Assembly (NCBI RefSeq): GCF_014837145.1
Contig: NZ_JACYFS010000001.1
Coordinates: 620,001-684,000, forward strand
Direction of reading: 5' to 3'
DNA length: 64,000 nt
Source: Chryseobacterium caseinilyticum
GTDB lineage: Bacteria > Bacteroidota > Bacteroidia > Flavobacteriales > Weeksellaceae
Below the pieces are notes generated by a model that was not told the DNA's origin, did not search any database, and saw only the letters and a list, made by a program, of their open reading frames with translations. Positions 53,358 through 61,172 of the stretch are shown here, piece by piece; position 1 is the stretch's first letter, and every line of letters starts with the position of its first letter. A program made the translations under genes and the position numbers.

Positions 53358-54737
53358 TTATAAATAAATTTGAAGTTGTACAATAAATTCCCCTTTAGAT
53401 TTCGGATTTTCCGTTGGACTTGTGTAAACTGGTCTTGTAGAATATTGCGTCGTGATTTTTGCATGATGACCGTCTAAAAACCAGTTAGCTCCCACATCAA
53501 ACTGCGAAGAAGGTTTATCAAACGCTTCGAAATCTTTGTAAGTGTAAGCCGCAAAAGGCTGAATTCTGATTTTCGGTTTTTCAGCCTGGCTCGGCAATAA
53601 TAGACCAGCCTGAGCATAGACCACATTTCCGGTTCCGATCATCGGTTGTAGATTTCCGGGACCAGCTAAAGCTCTTTGTCCGACAAAATTCGGGTCGTTA
53701 GCTGCGATGTTCATTGTGCCTAAATTTCTCACGTAATTCGGTCCGAAATTATAGTTGAAATATCCAGCATAAGCCGAAACAGCCATTTTATTTTTTGCTT
53801 CACCCAAAGGAATGTCAGCAAAAGCATCTACAGAAAGTAGGGTAATATCGTGTTTTTCGATGTTTGAATTGACTGAAGTTCTCGTACCTTCCGCCTGATG
53901 GTAAAACCCTGCACCCACGTTGAAAACTTTTTTAGTTCCCAAGTAAGAACCTACTTTGAAAGGAAGAAGATTAGATTCTGTGTCTAAAAACTGATATTCA
54001 AAATAACCTGCCTTAGACCAGTTAGGATTTCCGTTGTTGTCAACAGCGACTTCATTTCCGGGAATCAGCGTATTTGCCGGAACTAAATCTGTAGCGAAAG
54101 GTTTGTTTAAACTCATCCGGTATTCAAATTTTCCGTATTTACCTTTGGCAAAAAGACCCATCTGTCTCGCAAACTGATCTGAATTGTCAATTAAAGGCCA
54201 ACTGAAAACCGGAGAATCCAAAGTTAGAAAGTTCAGTGTGGAAGCCATCGTCATACGCGAAAGTCCCATGTAATAATGAAGTCCGCCACCTAATGTTAAG
54301 CTGAATTTTCCTGCTTCACCAGGCATTACGACTGCATATTCATTCCATGCATCATGAAAGAAAAGCTGAGGTTTTTTACCGTTTCCATAGCCGCCGGTTC
54401 CTGTTGTTCCTGTTGCGCCACCGTTGATAAAGGTCTGATTGTTAATCCCGAAATGCGTAAGAATCATGTAACGCTTCGTGATTTGAGCGTAGGCTAAAAT
54501 ACGTGCCCGTCGGTTTCCTAAATTCCACGTATTGTCAGTGGGTTCTCCGCCAACCATACTTCCGGGGTTCATTTCGGTGTTCCTGATCCAGAACTGATCC
54601 CAGAGAATAAATCTGACATATTTATCTCCTTCAGGATTTAAATTTATTTTTAAACCATTTCCATAATCAGGTGAACCCTGACCGTATACAGAACTGCTGA
54701 TTAAAGCTAATCCAATAAAACTTAATATTTTCTTCAT
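53358..54737 (-). CDS. Outer-membrane porin
   Basis: A 459-residue protein. A signal peptide ends near SSVYGQ (residue 20). The rest is a beta-barrel with aromatic-rich strands and a terminal strand ending EFIVQLQIYL. It resembles OprP/OprO-like 16-strand porins by general pattern. It leads the MFS and kinase run and would let small acids into the periplasm. Confidence 0.8.
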   Translation of the reverse strand: MKKILSFIGLALISSSVYGQGSPDYGNGLKINLNPEGDKYVRFILWDQFWIRNTEMNPGSMVGGEPTDNTWNLGNRRARILAYAQITKRYMILTHFGINNQTFINGGATGTTGTGGYGNGKKPQLFFHDAWNEYAVVMPGEAGKFSLTLGGGLHYYMGLSRMTMASTLNFLTLDSPVFSWPLIDNSDQFARQMGLFAKGKYGKFEYRMSLNKPFATDLVPANTLIPGNEVAVDNNGNPNWSKAGYFEYQFLDTESNLLPFKVGSYLGTKKVFNVGAGFYHQAEGTRTSVNSNIEKHDITLLSVDAFADIPLGEAKNKMAVSAYAGYFNYNFGPNYVRNLGTMNIAANDPNFVGQRALAGPGNLQPMIGTGNVVYAQAGLLLPSQAEKPKIRIQPFAAYTYKDFEAFDKPSSQFDVGANWFLDGHHAKITTQYSTRPVYTSPTENPKSKGEFIVQLQIYL

Positions 54738-54750
54738 AAATTATTAATTT

Positions 54751-54777
54751 TTTGGCTGTTATTTTGTGAAAGCCAAA
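54751..54777. promoter_or_regulatory. Inverted repeat in the porin leader
   Basis: TTTGGCT (54751-54757) and AGCCAAA (54771-54777) form a 7-base inverted repeat with a 13-base centre, starting 14 bases before the porin ATG. It could be an operator or an mRNA hairpin. No full promoter box was found beyond it. Confidence 0.35.
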
Positions 54778-54952
54778 TTGGAATTAATAATTTAGTTATA
54801 AAAATTCAGTATATATTAGTGGTGATGGTATAGTTGATTAATAATAATGATGATTGATGGGTCGGAAAATTTAAAGATTTAAGAAAAATTTTAGTTACAA
54901 TAATCTAATATAATGCTTATTAAATAAATAAATTCATATTCTTGAAATTTAA

Positions 54953-54974
54953 TTTTAGCAGAAATATGCTAAAA
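54953..54974 (-). terminator. Hairpin downstream of the InsA-like gene
   Basis: TTTTAGCA (54953-54960) and TGCTAAAA (54967-54974) form a perfect 8-base stem with a six-base loop, 11 bases after the stop. The T-run is weak, so it is either a poor terminator or a binding site: the same TTAGCA hexamer recurs upstream of the gene. Confidence 0.5.
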
Positions 54975-54984
54975 ATATTTGAAT

Positions 54985-55401
54985 TTATTTTTTAAATCTT
55001 TCCCATTTAATCAACATATACTTGTCAGCAAATTGAGTGATAATTAAACCTGAATCTTTAATGTTTTCTTCTTTGGAAATATATTCGATCAACTCATTTT
55101 GTTTTAAAATTTTATAAACCGGATGAAAATCAGAGTGAGGTGGTCTCGTAATATTATATTTCTTGATCCAGGAACTGACAGTTACATGAGAAACGCCGAT
55201 AATCCTTTCTATTTCACGGAAACTTAAGCCTTCAAGATATAATTGTAGTGCTTTGGTCACATAATAATCATCAATTTTTTTACCTAATTTTTTAACGGTA
55301 AAATAATAATTACAATCCTTACAGTGGAATCTTTGTTTCTCATTAATAATTCCGCTTTTTACGACTTTTTCACTCTTGCATTTCGGACAGATACTCTCCA
55401 T
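54985..55401 (-). CDS. InsA-like zinc-finger/HTH protein without transposase catalytic domain
   Basis: A 138-residue protein. Residues 4-32 are an IS1/IS1595-type zinc ribbon (CPKCKSEKVVKSG ... FHCKDC), followed by a helix-turn-helix near 58-90 (LEGLSFREIERIIGVSHVTVSSWIKKY). The last 40 residues are unlike a DDE domain. It is therefore an InsA-like DNA-binding unit that lost or never had transposition activity. It is divergent from the arginine cluster and its own promoter region carries repeated TTTAGCA words. The start is the ATG at 55401. Confidence 0.8.
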   Translation of the reverse strand: MESICPKCKSEKVVKSGIINEKQRFHCKDCNYYFTVKKLGKKIDDYYVTKALQLYLEGLSFREIERIIGVSHVTVSSWIKKYNITRPPHSDFHPVYKILKQNELIEYISKEENIKDSGLIITQFADKYMLIKWERFKK

Positions 55402-55415
55402 ATATAGTATTTTAG

Positions 55416-55423
55416 CAAATATA
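55416..55423 (-). promoter_or_regulatory. Candidate -7 promoter box of the InsA-like gene, between TTTAGCA repeats
   Basis: The minus strand reads TATATTTG, matching TAnnTTTG. It lies between direct copies of TTTAGCAA/T at 55411 and 55430, 20 bases (about two helical turns) apart, and a reversed TGCTAA is at 55469. This suggests binding by the gene's own product. Confidence 0.5.
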
Positions 55424-55505
55424 TAACAATTTAGCAATATTAAATTTTAACAATAAGATAATTATACCTGCTAATATTAATTAAACAATAAAATTATCTT
55501 TTTAA

Positions 55506-55538
55506 TTTGTTTTTTAAAGATAATATGTTTTAAATTTG
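55506..55538 (+). promoter_or_regulatory. Promoter of the arginine cluster
   Basis: TTTG at 55506-55509 and TAAATTTG at 55531-55538 with 21 bases between match the Flavobacteria consensus. The first ATG is at 55560, so the leader is about 15 bases. Confidence 0.65.
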
Positions 55539-55559
55539 CCAAAAAATTCAGATAAATAA

Positions 55560-56159
55560 ATGGAAATACAAATTTCCTCATGCGAACATTTAATGTATGT
55601 GAGTGAAATACAGCAGGAAATGTATGATTCTGCACAGCGACGGGGAACGGGCATCGCAAAACGTTCCATAGAATATTTAAGCAAAAAAATTTCGGAAGGT
55701 AACGCTGTAGTCGCTACTGAAAATGGTGAATGGGTAGGTTTCTGCTATATCGAAACCTGGTCGCACGGTCAGTTTGTAGCCAATTCGGGGTTAATTGTTT
55801 CTCCAAAATTCAGGCATGGAGGTATTGCAACTTTAATCAAAGACAGAGTATTTGCTTTGTCACGAGAAAAATTTCCCAATGCAAAAATATTTGGTTTAAC
55901 TACAGGTTTGGCGGTGATGAAAATCAACAGTGACTTGGGATATAAACCAGTGATTTATTCTGAATTAACGCAGGATGATGAGTTTTGGAGCGGATGCAAA
56001 AGCTGCGTTAATTATGAAATTTTAATGAAAAAAGAACGGAAAAACTGCCTTTGTACAGCAATGCTTTTCGTTCCTGAAAATAGTAAAGTAAATGGAGTTG
56101 ACGATAATCAACCCGAAAATAAATATAAAAATGAGCAAGAAAGTAATCTTAGCGTTTAG
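55560..56159 (+). CDS. GNAT acyltransferase, probable N-acylglutamate synthase
   Basis: A 199-residue protein whose residues about 25-160 form a GNAT domain (VGFCYIETWSHGQFVANSGLIVSPKFRHGGIATLIKDRV, given here in blocks). As the first gene of the arginine cluster it is the natural candidate for the first step, N-acylation of glutamate; the classic ArgA/ArgJ is absent here. Given the ArgF' evidence, the acyl donor may be succinyl-CoA rather than acetyl-CoA. Its 3' end overlaps argG by 29 bases. Confidence 0.8.
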   Translation: MEIQISSCEHLMYVSEIQQEMYDSAQRRGTGIAKRSIEYLSKKISEGNAVVATENGEWVGFCYIETWSHGQFVANSGLIVSPKFRHGGIATLIKDRVFALSREKFPNAKIFGLTTGLAVMKINSDLGYKPVIYSELTQDDEFWSGCKSCVNYEILMKKERKNCLCTAMLFVPENSKVNGVDDNQPENKYKNEQESNLSV

Positions 56160-57324
56160 CGGAGGTCTCGATACCTCTTACTGTGCCAAATATCTGAGCG
56201 AAACACTTGGGTATGAAGTATATGCAGTGACTGTAAATACCGGAGGCTTTTCTAAAGAAGAGGAAAAAGAACTGGAGAAAAAAGCCTTTCAACTTGGGGT
56301 GAAAGAATACAGGTGCGTTGATGCTCAGGAAGATTATTATAATTCTTGTGTAAAGTATCTGATCTTTGGTAATGTATTGAAAAACAACACCTATCCGTTG
56401 TCTGTAAGTGCTGAACGTACGATCCAGGCGCAGGAAATTGCGAAATATGCCATTGAAATCGGTGCTGATGCAATTGCTCACGGAAGTACAGGAGCAGGAA
56501 ATGACCAGGTTCGTTTCGACTTGATTTTTCAGGTAATGTGTCCGAATGTAGAAATTATTACGCCGATTCGTGATCTGTCTTTGTCCCGTGAAGAAGAAAT
56601 TGAATTTTTGAAAAGCCATGGCTACGAAATGGGGTTCGAAAAGTCTCAATATTCCGTCAACAAAGGACTTTGGGGAACTTCAGTCGGAGGAAAAGAGACG
56701 TTAGCTTCAAGAAATTATCTTCCTGAAGAAGCTTTTCCATCTCAGGTTAAAAAAACTCAGCCTTCAGAACTGGAAATTGACTTCAAGAATGGTGAAGTTG
56801 TAGCTGTTAACGGCGAAAACTTTGAACATTCGGTTTATGCCATTCAAAAAATTGAAAAATTAGCTTCTGCGTATGGAATCGGTCGCGATATCCACGTTGG
56901 CGATACGATTGTCGGAATTAAAGGAAGAGTGGGATTCGAAGCAGCGGCGGCCTCTGTTATTATAAAAGCGCACCATTTGTTGGAAAAACATACGCTCTCA
57001 AAATATCAGCAAATGATGAAATCCCAATTGTCTGATTGGTACGGAAACTGGCTTCACGAGGCACTTTTTTTAGATCCTGTGATGAGAAATATCGAGTCTT
57101 TTTTAGATGATTCTCAAAAAACAGTAAGTGGAAAAGTATTTATAACCCTGCATCCTTACAGGTTTATCTTAAGCGGAATTGAGTCTAAACATGATCTGAT
57201 GTCCGATAAATTCGGATGTTACGGTGAAGCAAACAGAGCTTGGACGGGCGAAGATGTGAAAGGTTACACGAAAATTGTAAGCAATTCTTTAAATATATAT
57301 CATCAGATTAATTCTGCGTTATAA
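56131..57324 (+). CDS. argG: Argininosuccinate synthase
   Basis: A 397-residue enzyme. The ATP loop is LAFSGGLDTSYCAKYL near residue 6, and GAGNDQVRFDL near 117 and YSVNKGLWG near 170 are ArgG hallmarks. It joins citrulline and aspartate. The start is the ATG at 56131, within the end of the GNAT gene. A REP-like repeat follows before argC. Confidence 0.97.
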   Translation: MSKKVILAFSGGLDTSYCAKYLSETLGYEVYAVTVNTGGFSKEEEKELEKKAFQLGVKEYRCVDAQEDYYNSCVKYLIFGNVLKNNTYPLSVSAERTIQAQEIAKYAIEIGADAIAHGSTGAGNDQVRFDLIFQVMCPNVEIITPIRDLSLSREEEIEFLKSHGYEMGFEKSQYSVNKGLWGTSVGGKETLASRNYLPEEAFPSQVKKTQPSELEIDFKNGEVVAVNGENFEHSVYAIQKIEKLASAYGIGRDIHVGDTIVGIKGRVGFEAAAASVIIKAHHLLEKHTLSKYQQMMKSQLSDWYGNWLHEALFLDPVMRNIESFLDDSQKTVSGKVFITLHPYRFILSGIESKHDLMSDKFGCYGEANRAWTGEDVKGYTKIVSNSLNIYHQINSAL

Positions 57325-57328
57325 GGAC

Positions 57329-57411
57329 GAACCCGAAGGGTTCAATACGAATAGCCATAGGTGGAACCTATGGATTATTAAATCAACAAGCAATCACAAC
57401 CCGATAGGGTT
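57329..57411 (+). repeat. REP-like unit between argG and argC (unit C)
   Basis: Same order as unit A: GAACCC-gaa-GGGTTC (57329-57343), aatagcc, CCATAGGT-gga-ACCTATGG (57355-57373), then AACCC-gata-GGGTT (57398-57411). It is in plus orientation, as is unit A, and lies in the 125-base gap of an operon. Confidence 0.85.
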
Positions 57412-57450
57412 CAATAATATTTGCGGTCGAAATCCGTGAAAACCAATAAA

Positions 57451-58425
57451 ATGATTAATATCAAAAAGACGGCAGGAATTATCGGTGCCAACGGCTACAC
57501 AGGAAGCGAATTAGTTCGTCTGTTGGCTTTTCATCCCCATATGACTTTGAATTTTTTATATAGCCGTTCGAATTCGGGACTAAAGATTTCAGATTTGTAC
57601 CCGGATTTAACGACGGTGTGTGAAATGATTTTAACGGATCAGCCTGAAGAGGTAGATATTTTATTTTTATGTCTTCCGCACAAAGAAAGTCAGAATTGGC
57701 TGGCTCAAAATAATATAAAAGATGAAACATTAGTAATCGATTTAGGAAATGATTTTCGTTTAGATAGAAATTTTGGAAACAGAAATTTTATCTACGGATT
57801 ACCCGAAATCAACAAAAAACAACTATTGGGAGCAAAAAGTATTGCAAATCCCGGATGTTTTGCAACGGCAATTCAACTGGCCTTGCTTCCATTATCTCAA
57901 AAAGGTTTGTTGAATGAGGTGTACACAACGGGAATTACAGGTTCAACAGGTGCCGGTCAATCTTTACAATCGACGACGCATTTTACGTGGAGAAACGATA
58001 ATATTTCAGCATATAAAACTTTGACACATCAGCATGTGGATGAGATTTTACAGCAGTTAGTTTCTTTTAATACGAATCAAATCAGTCTGAATTTTGTTCC
58101 ATGGAGAGGGGATTTTGCGAGAGGAATTTTTACGAGTTCCACGGTGAAAACAGATGTAGAACTTTCGGATATCAATCAGTTGTATCAGGATTTTTATGCA
58201 GATGCGCCTTTTGTAAAGGTAAGTGAGAAAGCAATTGATTTAAAACAGGTTGTCAACACCAATCGTTGTGTGATTCATATAGAAAAGAGTGGAAATGTTG
58301 CCGTTATTCACTCAGCGATTGACAATTTGTTGAAAGGAGCTTCCGGACAGGCAGTTCAAAACATGAATATAGCCATGGGCTGGGAAGAGAATTTAGGATT
58401 GAACTTGAAGCCTGTGGTTTTTTAA
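57451..58425 (+). CDS. argC: N-acyl-gamma-glutamyl-phosphate reductase
   Basis: A 324-residue enzyme. The NADP loop is GIIGANGYTGSELVRLL near residue 9, the catalytic Cys is in IANPGCFATAIQLALLP near 135, and GITGSTGAGQS near 163 is the typical substrate loop. It reduces the acyl phosphate to the semialdehyde. The start is the ATG at 57451. Confidence 0.96.
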   Translation: MINIKKTAGIIGANGYTGSELVRLLAFHPHMTLNFLYSRSNSGLKISDLYPDLTTVCEMILTDQPEEVDILFLCLPHKESQNWLAQNNIKDETLVIDLGNDFRLDRNFGNRNFIYGLPEINKKQLLGAKSIANPGCFATAIQLALLPLSQKGLLNEVYTTGITGSTGAGQSLQSTTHFTWRNDNISAYKTLTHQHVDEILQQLVSFNTNQISLNFVPWRGDFARGIFTSSTVKTDVELSDINQLYQDFYADAPFVKVSEKAIDLKQVVNTNRCVIHIEKSGNVAVIHSAIDNLLKGASGQAVQNMNIAMGWEENLGLNLKPVVF

Positions 58426-58474
58426 TGTCAATGGTCAATAAGTCAATCGTGAATTTTTAAACCCGAATCAAAAC

Positions 58475-58710
58475 CGACCTAGGAAACGGAGGCGTTAAAA
58501 ATTTTTAAAGAATTTCCGTCAAAAAATTTCTACTGTTTGAGTGGCGGCCAAAAACATCTTTGAGAAACAAGTTTTGCCTTCCGCCCGAGTTTAGAAATTT
58601 TAGGAAATTATTTAAAATTTTAGCCGGAGTTTCCAGTCTTGTCCCGAAGCTTCGGGATTGTTTCTTTTGTTTGACTGCGTCGAATCTTCGATTTCAAGGC
58701 AAAAGAAAAA
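58475..58710 (+). repeat. 235-bp foldback repeat, copy 1 (argC-argD gap)
   Basis: A long imperfect inverted repeat: left arm 58481-58545 (from GGAAACGGAGGCGTT) pairs with right arm 58580-58634 (to CCGGAGTTTCC). After the arms comes the perfect palindrome CCCGAAGCTTCGGG (58643-58656) and a second hairpin TTTCTTTTG / CAAAAGAAA with a small inner hairpin. The second copy is at 63074-63311. It has no open frame of note. Confidence 0.85.
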
Positions 58711-58761
58711 TATAAGCAGATGAATCATTCATCAAACATCAATTATCATTTATAAATAGAC

Positions 58762-59901
58762 ATGAATTTATTCAACGTATATCCACTATTCAATATAAAT
58801 CCGGTAAAAGCTCAGGGATCATTTCTTTGGGACGATAAAGGAGAAAAATATCTTGATTTTTACGGAGGTCACGCGGTAATTTCGATCGGGCACAACCATC
58901 CGCATTATCAAACTCAATTAAAAAATCAACTAGATAAAATATCTTTCTATTCAAACTCGGTTCAGAATGAATTGCAGACTGAACTGGCTGAAAAATTAGG
59001 AAAACTTTCAGGTTTGGAAGATTACAATCTGTTTTTATGTAATTCAGGAGCTGAAGCAAATGAAAATGCTTTAAAACTGGCTTCTTTCCATAACGGAAAA
59101 AGCAAAGTGTTATATTTTTCAGGCTCTTTTCATGGCAGAACCTCGGCAGCAGTTTCTGTGACCGACAATCCAAAAATTGTAGCTCCGGTAAATTATGACG
59201 AAAGATTCATAAAATCTGAATGGAATAATATCGAACAGCTTGAAGCCGTTTTTGAAAATCAGGGAAATGAAATTTCATCTGTAATTATTGAAGGAATACA
59301 GGGAGTTGGTGGAATTATGATTCCAACGGTTGAATTTTTAACTAAAATCAAAGAACTGTGCGAAAAATATAATGCTGTTTTGATTTTAGATGAAGTTCAG
59401 TCAGGATACGGAAGAAGCGGATATTTTTTTGCTCATCAGGAATTCGGAATTAAAGCAGATATTATCACGACAGCAAAAGGAATGGGCAATGGCTTCCCGA
59501 TCGGTGGAGTATTGATTCATCCGAAATTTCAGGCAAGCAACGGTTTGCTGGGAACAACTTTCGGAGGAAATCACTTAGCTTGTGTCGCTGCGATTGCGGT
59601 TTTGGACGTTATAAAAGAGGAAAATCTCATCGAAAATGCTCAGAAAATGGGCGAATATATTGAAAACGAAATTAAAGATTTTCCACATATCAAAGTAATC
59701 CGAAGGAAAGGCCTGATGATTGGAATTGAACTCGACAGGGATTGCTCAGAAGTGAGGAACAGGCTGTTGTACAATCATCACATTTTTACAGGAAACTCCA
59801 ATGATAAGGCTGTGTTGAGGATTCTTCCTGCGTTGAACATTAAAAAAGAAGAAACTGATTTATTTATCAGTGCTTTAAAAACTGTTTTAGAAAATCTATA
59901 A
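58762..59901 (+). CDS. argD: Acylornithine aminotransferase
   Basis: A 379-residue class III aminotransferase. CNSGAEANENALKLA near residue 94, ILDEVQSGYGRSG near 210 and TTAKGMGNGFPIGGV near 237, containing the PLP Lys, are the family motifs. It forms the acyl-ornithine from the semialdehyde and glutamate. A 160-base element with inverted ends follows before argF'. Confidence 0.94.
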   Translation: MNLFNVYPLFNINPVKAQGSFLWDDKGEKYLDFYGGHAVISIGHNHPHYQTQLKNQLDKISFYSNSVQNELQTELAEKLGKLSGLEDYNLFLCNSGAEANENALKLASFHNGKSKVLYFSGSFHGRTSAAVSVTDNPKIVAPVNYDERFIKSEWNNIEQLEAVFENQGNEISSVIIEGIQGVGGIMIPTVEFLTKIKELCEKYNAVLILDEVQSGYGRSGYFFAHQEFGIKADIITTAKGMGNGFPIGGVLIHPKFQASNGLLGTTFGGNHLACVAAIAVLDVIKEENLIENAQKMGEYIENEIKDFPHIKVIRRKGLMIGIELDRDCSEVRNRLLYNHHIFTGNSNDKAVLRILPALNIKKEETDLFISALKTVLENL

Positions 59902-59911
59902 TTTTTAATTA

Positions 59912-60071
59912 ACCACAAAGTCACAAAAGCTTTATCATTTTAAGAATCTATCAGGCTTTTTAAAGAGCATTAAAGCTTAATGAAAATCTCTGATTTTCAT
60001 CTTATGTGAACTTATATTTTCAAACTATTAAACTTTAAAATTTTGGAATAATCTTTTGTGACTTTTGTGGT
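59912..60071 (+). repeat. 160-bp element with 19-bp terminal inverted repeats
   Basis: ACCACAAAGTCACAAAAG at 59912-59929 and the inverse of ACCACAAAAGTCACAAAAG at 60053-60071 differ by one inserted A. Inside are a palindromic CATTAAAGCTTAATG and a hairpin TGAAAATC-tct-GATTTTCA (59981-59999). It occupies the whole gap between argD and argF'. Confidence 0.85.
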
Positions 60072-60088
60072 AAAACAACCAATTCAAA

Positions 60089-61048
60089 ATGAAAAAATTC
60101 ACCTCAGTAAGCGACGTTGAAAACTTACAGAAAATTATAAAAAAAGCGTTACAAATAAAAGAAAATCCTCTTTTGGAAACCGAGAAAGGAAAAGGAAAAA
60201 CAATCGGACTGGTATTTTTAAATTCAAGTTTGAGAACCCGTTTAAGCAGCCAGATAGCAGCACAAAATTTAGGTTTAAATGTTCTGACATTAAATGCCGC
60301 TCAGGAAGCATGGAATCTGGAATTCGGGGACGGAGCGATCATGAACGGCGATACTGTTGAACATATCAAAGATGCCATTGAAGTGTTAAATCAATATTGT
60401 GACATTATCGCAGTTCGTTGTTTTGCAGGAATGAAAAGTAAGGAAGATGATGTTAACGAAAGCATTTTAAGCCAGTTCGAACAACATGCAAAAGTTCCGG
60501 TTATTTCATTGGAATCTGCAACTCGTCACCCTCTGCAGAGTTTGGCGGATTGCATTACAATTACTGAAAACTGGAAAAAAGAACATAAACCAAAAGTAGT
60601 GCTCACTTGGGCGCCTCACATCAAACCGATTGCTCATGCGGTAGGAAATTCTTTTGCAGAATGGATGCAGGAAATGGATGTTGAGTTGGTAATCGCAAAT
60701 CCTGAAGGCTATGATTTAGATATAAACTTCACGAAAGATGTAAAAGTGGTTCATAATCAATACGAAGCGTTAAAAGATGCTGATTTTATTTATGTGAAAA
60801 ACTGGTCGTCTTTTGATGATTACGCGGCAATGCCTGAAGTCAAAGAAAACTGGATGCTGACGAATAAAAAATTAGCCAATACCAATCGGGGAAAAGTGAT
60901 GCACTGTCTTCCGGTTCGTCGTAATGTAGAATTGAGCGACGAAGTAATGGATGGTAAAAATTCCATCATTTACCAACAGGCGAAAAACCGAATTTTCTCT
61001 GCACAGGCTGTGTTCTCTGAAATTTTGGATGGATTGAATTCTAAGTAA
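60089..61048 (+). CDS. argF': N-succinyl/N-acetyl-ornithine carbamoyltransferase
   Basis: A 319-residue transcarbamylase. The carbamoyl-phosphate motif is NSSLRTRLSS near residue 45, HPLQSLAD near 147 and HCLPVRRNVE near 270 are also present. It is a ArgF'-type enzyme acting on acyl-ornithine. Residue 90 is Val in IMNGDTVEHIKD, at the site that is Pro90 in Bacteroides fragilis succinylornithine transcarbamylase and Glu92 in the Xanthomonas acetylornithine enzyme; small residues here are reported to favour succinylornithine. Confidence 0.93.
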   Translation: MKKFTSVSDVENLQKIIKKALQIKENPLLETEKGKGKTIGLVFLNSSLRTRLSSQIAAQNLGLNVLTLNAAQEAWNLEFGDGAIMNGDTVEHIKDAIEVLNQYCDIIAVRCFAGMKSKEDDVNESILSQFEQHAKVPVISLESATRHPLQSLADCITITENWKKEHKPKVVLTWAPHIKPIAHAVGNSFAEWMQEMDVELVIANPEGYDLDINFTKDVKVVHNQYEALKDADFIYVKNWSSFDDYAAMPEVKENWMLTNKKLANTNRGKVMHCLPVRRNVELSDEVMDGKNSIIYQQAKNRIFSAQAVFSEILDGLNSK

Positions 61049-61051
61049 AAT

Positions 61052-61155
61052 AAAACCTAACGGGTTTTCGAAACCCGTTAGGTTTTAAATCATCTTAATT
61101 AAGTTCAATCAAAGTCCCAAAGGGACGACATAATCCAGAATAGGATGCAATCCTA
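61052..61155 (+). repeat. Hairpin plus second REP-like family between argF' and argB (unit D)
   Basis: A perfect 16-base hairpin AAAACCTAACGGGTTT-tcg-complement (61052-61086) is followed by GTCCC-aaa-GGGAC (61114-61126) and TAGGAT-gca-ATCCTA (61141-61155). The last two have the two-hairpin order of the other REP-like units but different sequence. The first hairpin is also terminator-like, though the downstream gene's only promoter candidates lie further on. Confidence 0.8.
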
Positions 61156-61172
61156 TGTAAATGAATTTAATA

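Noticed and set aside
54985..55401. Complete IS1 insertion sequence
   Set aside because: Only the InsA-like zinc ribbon and HTH exist; there is no InsB/DDE part, no 20-23-bp terminal inverted repeats and no target duplication could be seen.
61052..61086. Terminator ending the arginine operon before argB
   Set aside because: The hairpin is strong, but the T-run after it is short and argB, argE and argH continue the pathway without an obvious new promoter, so it is listed as a repeat.
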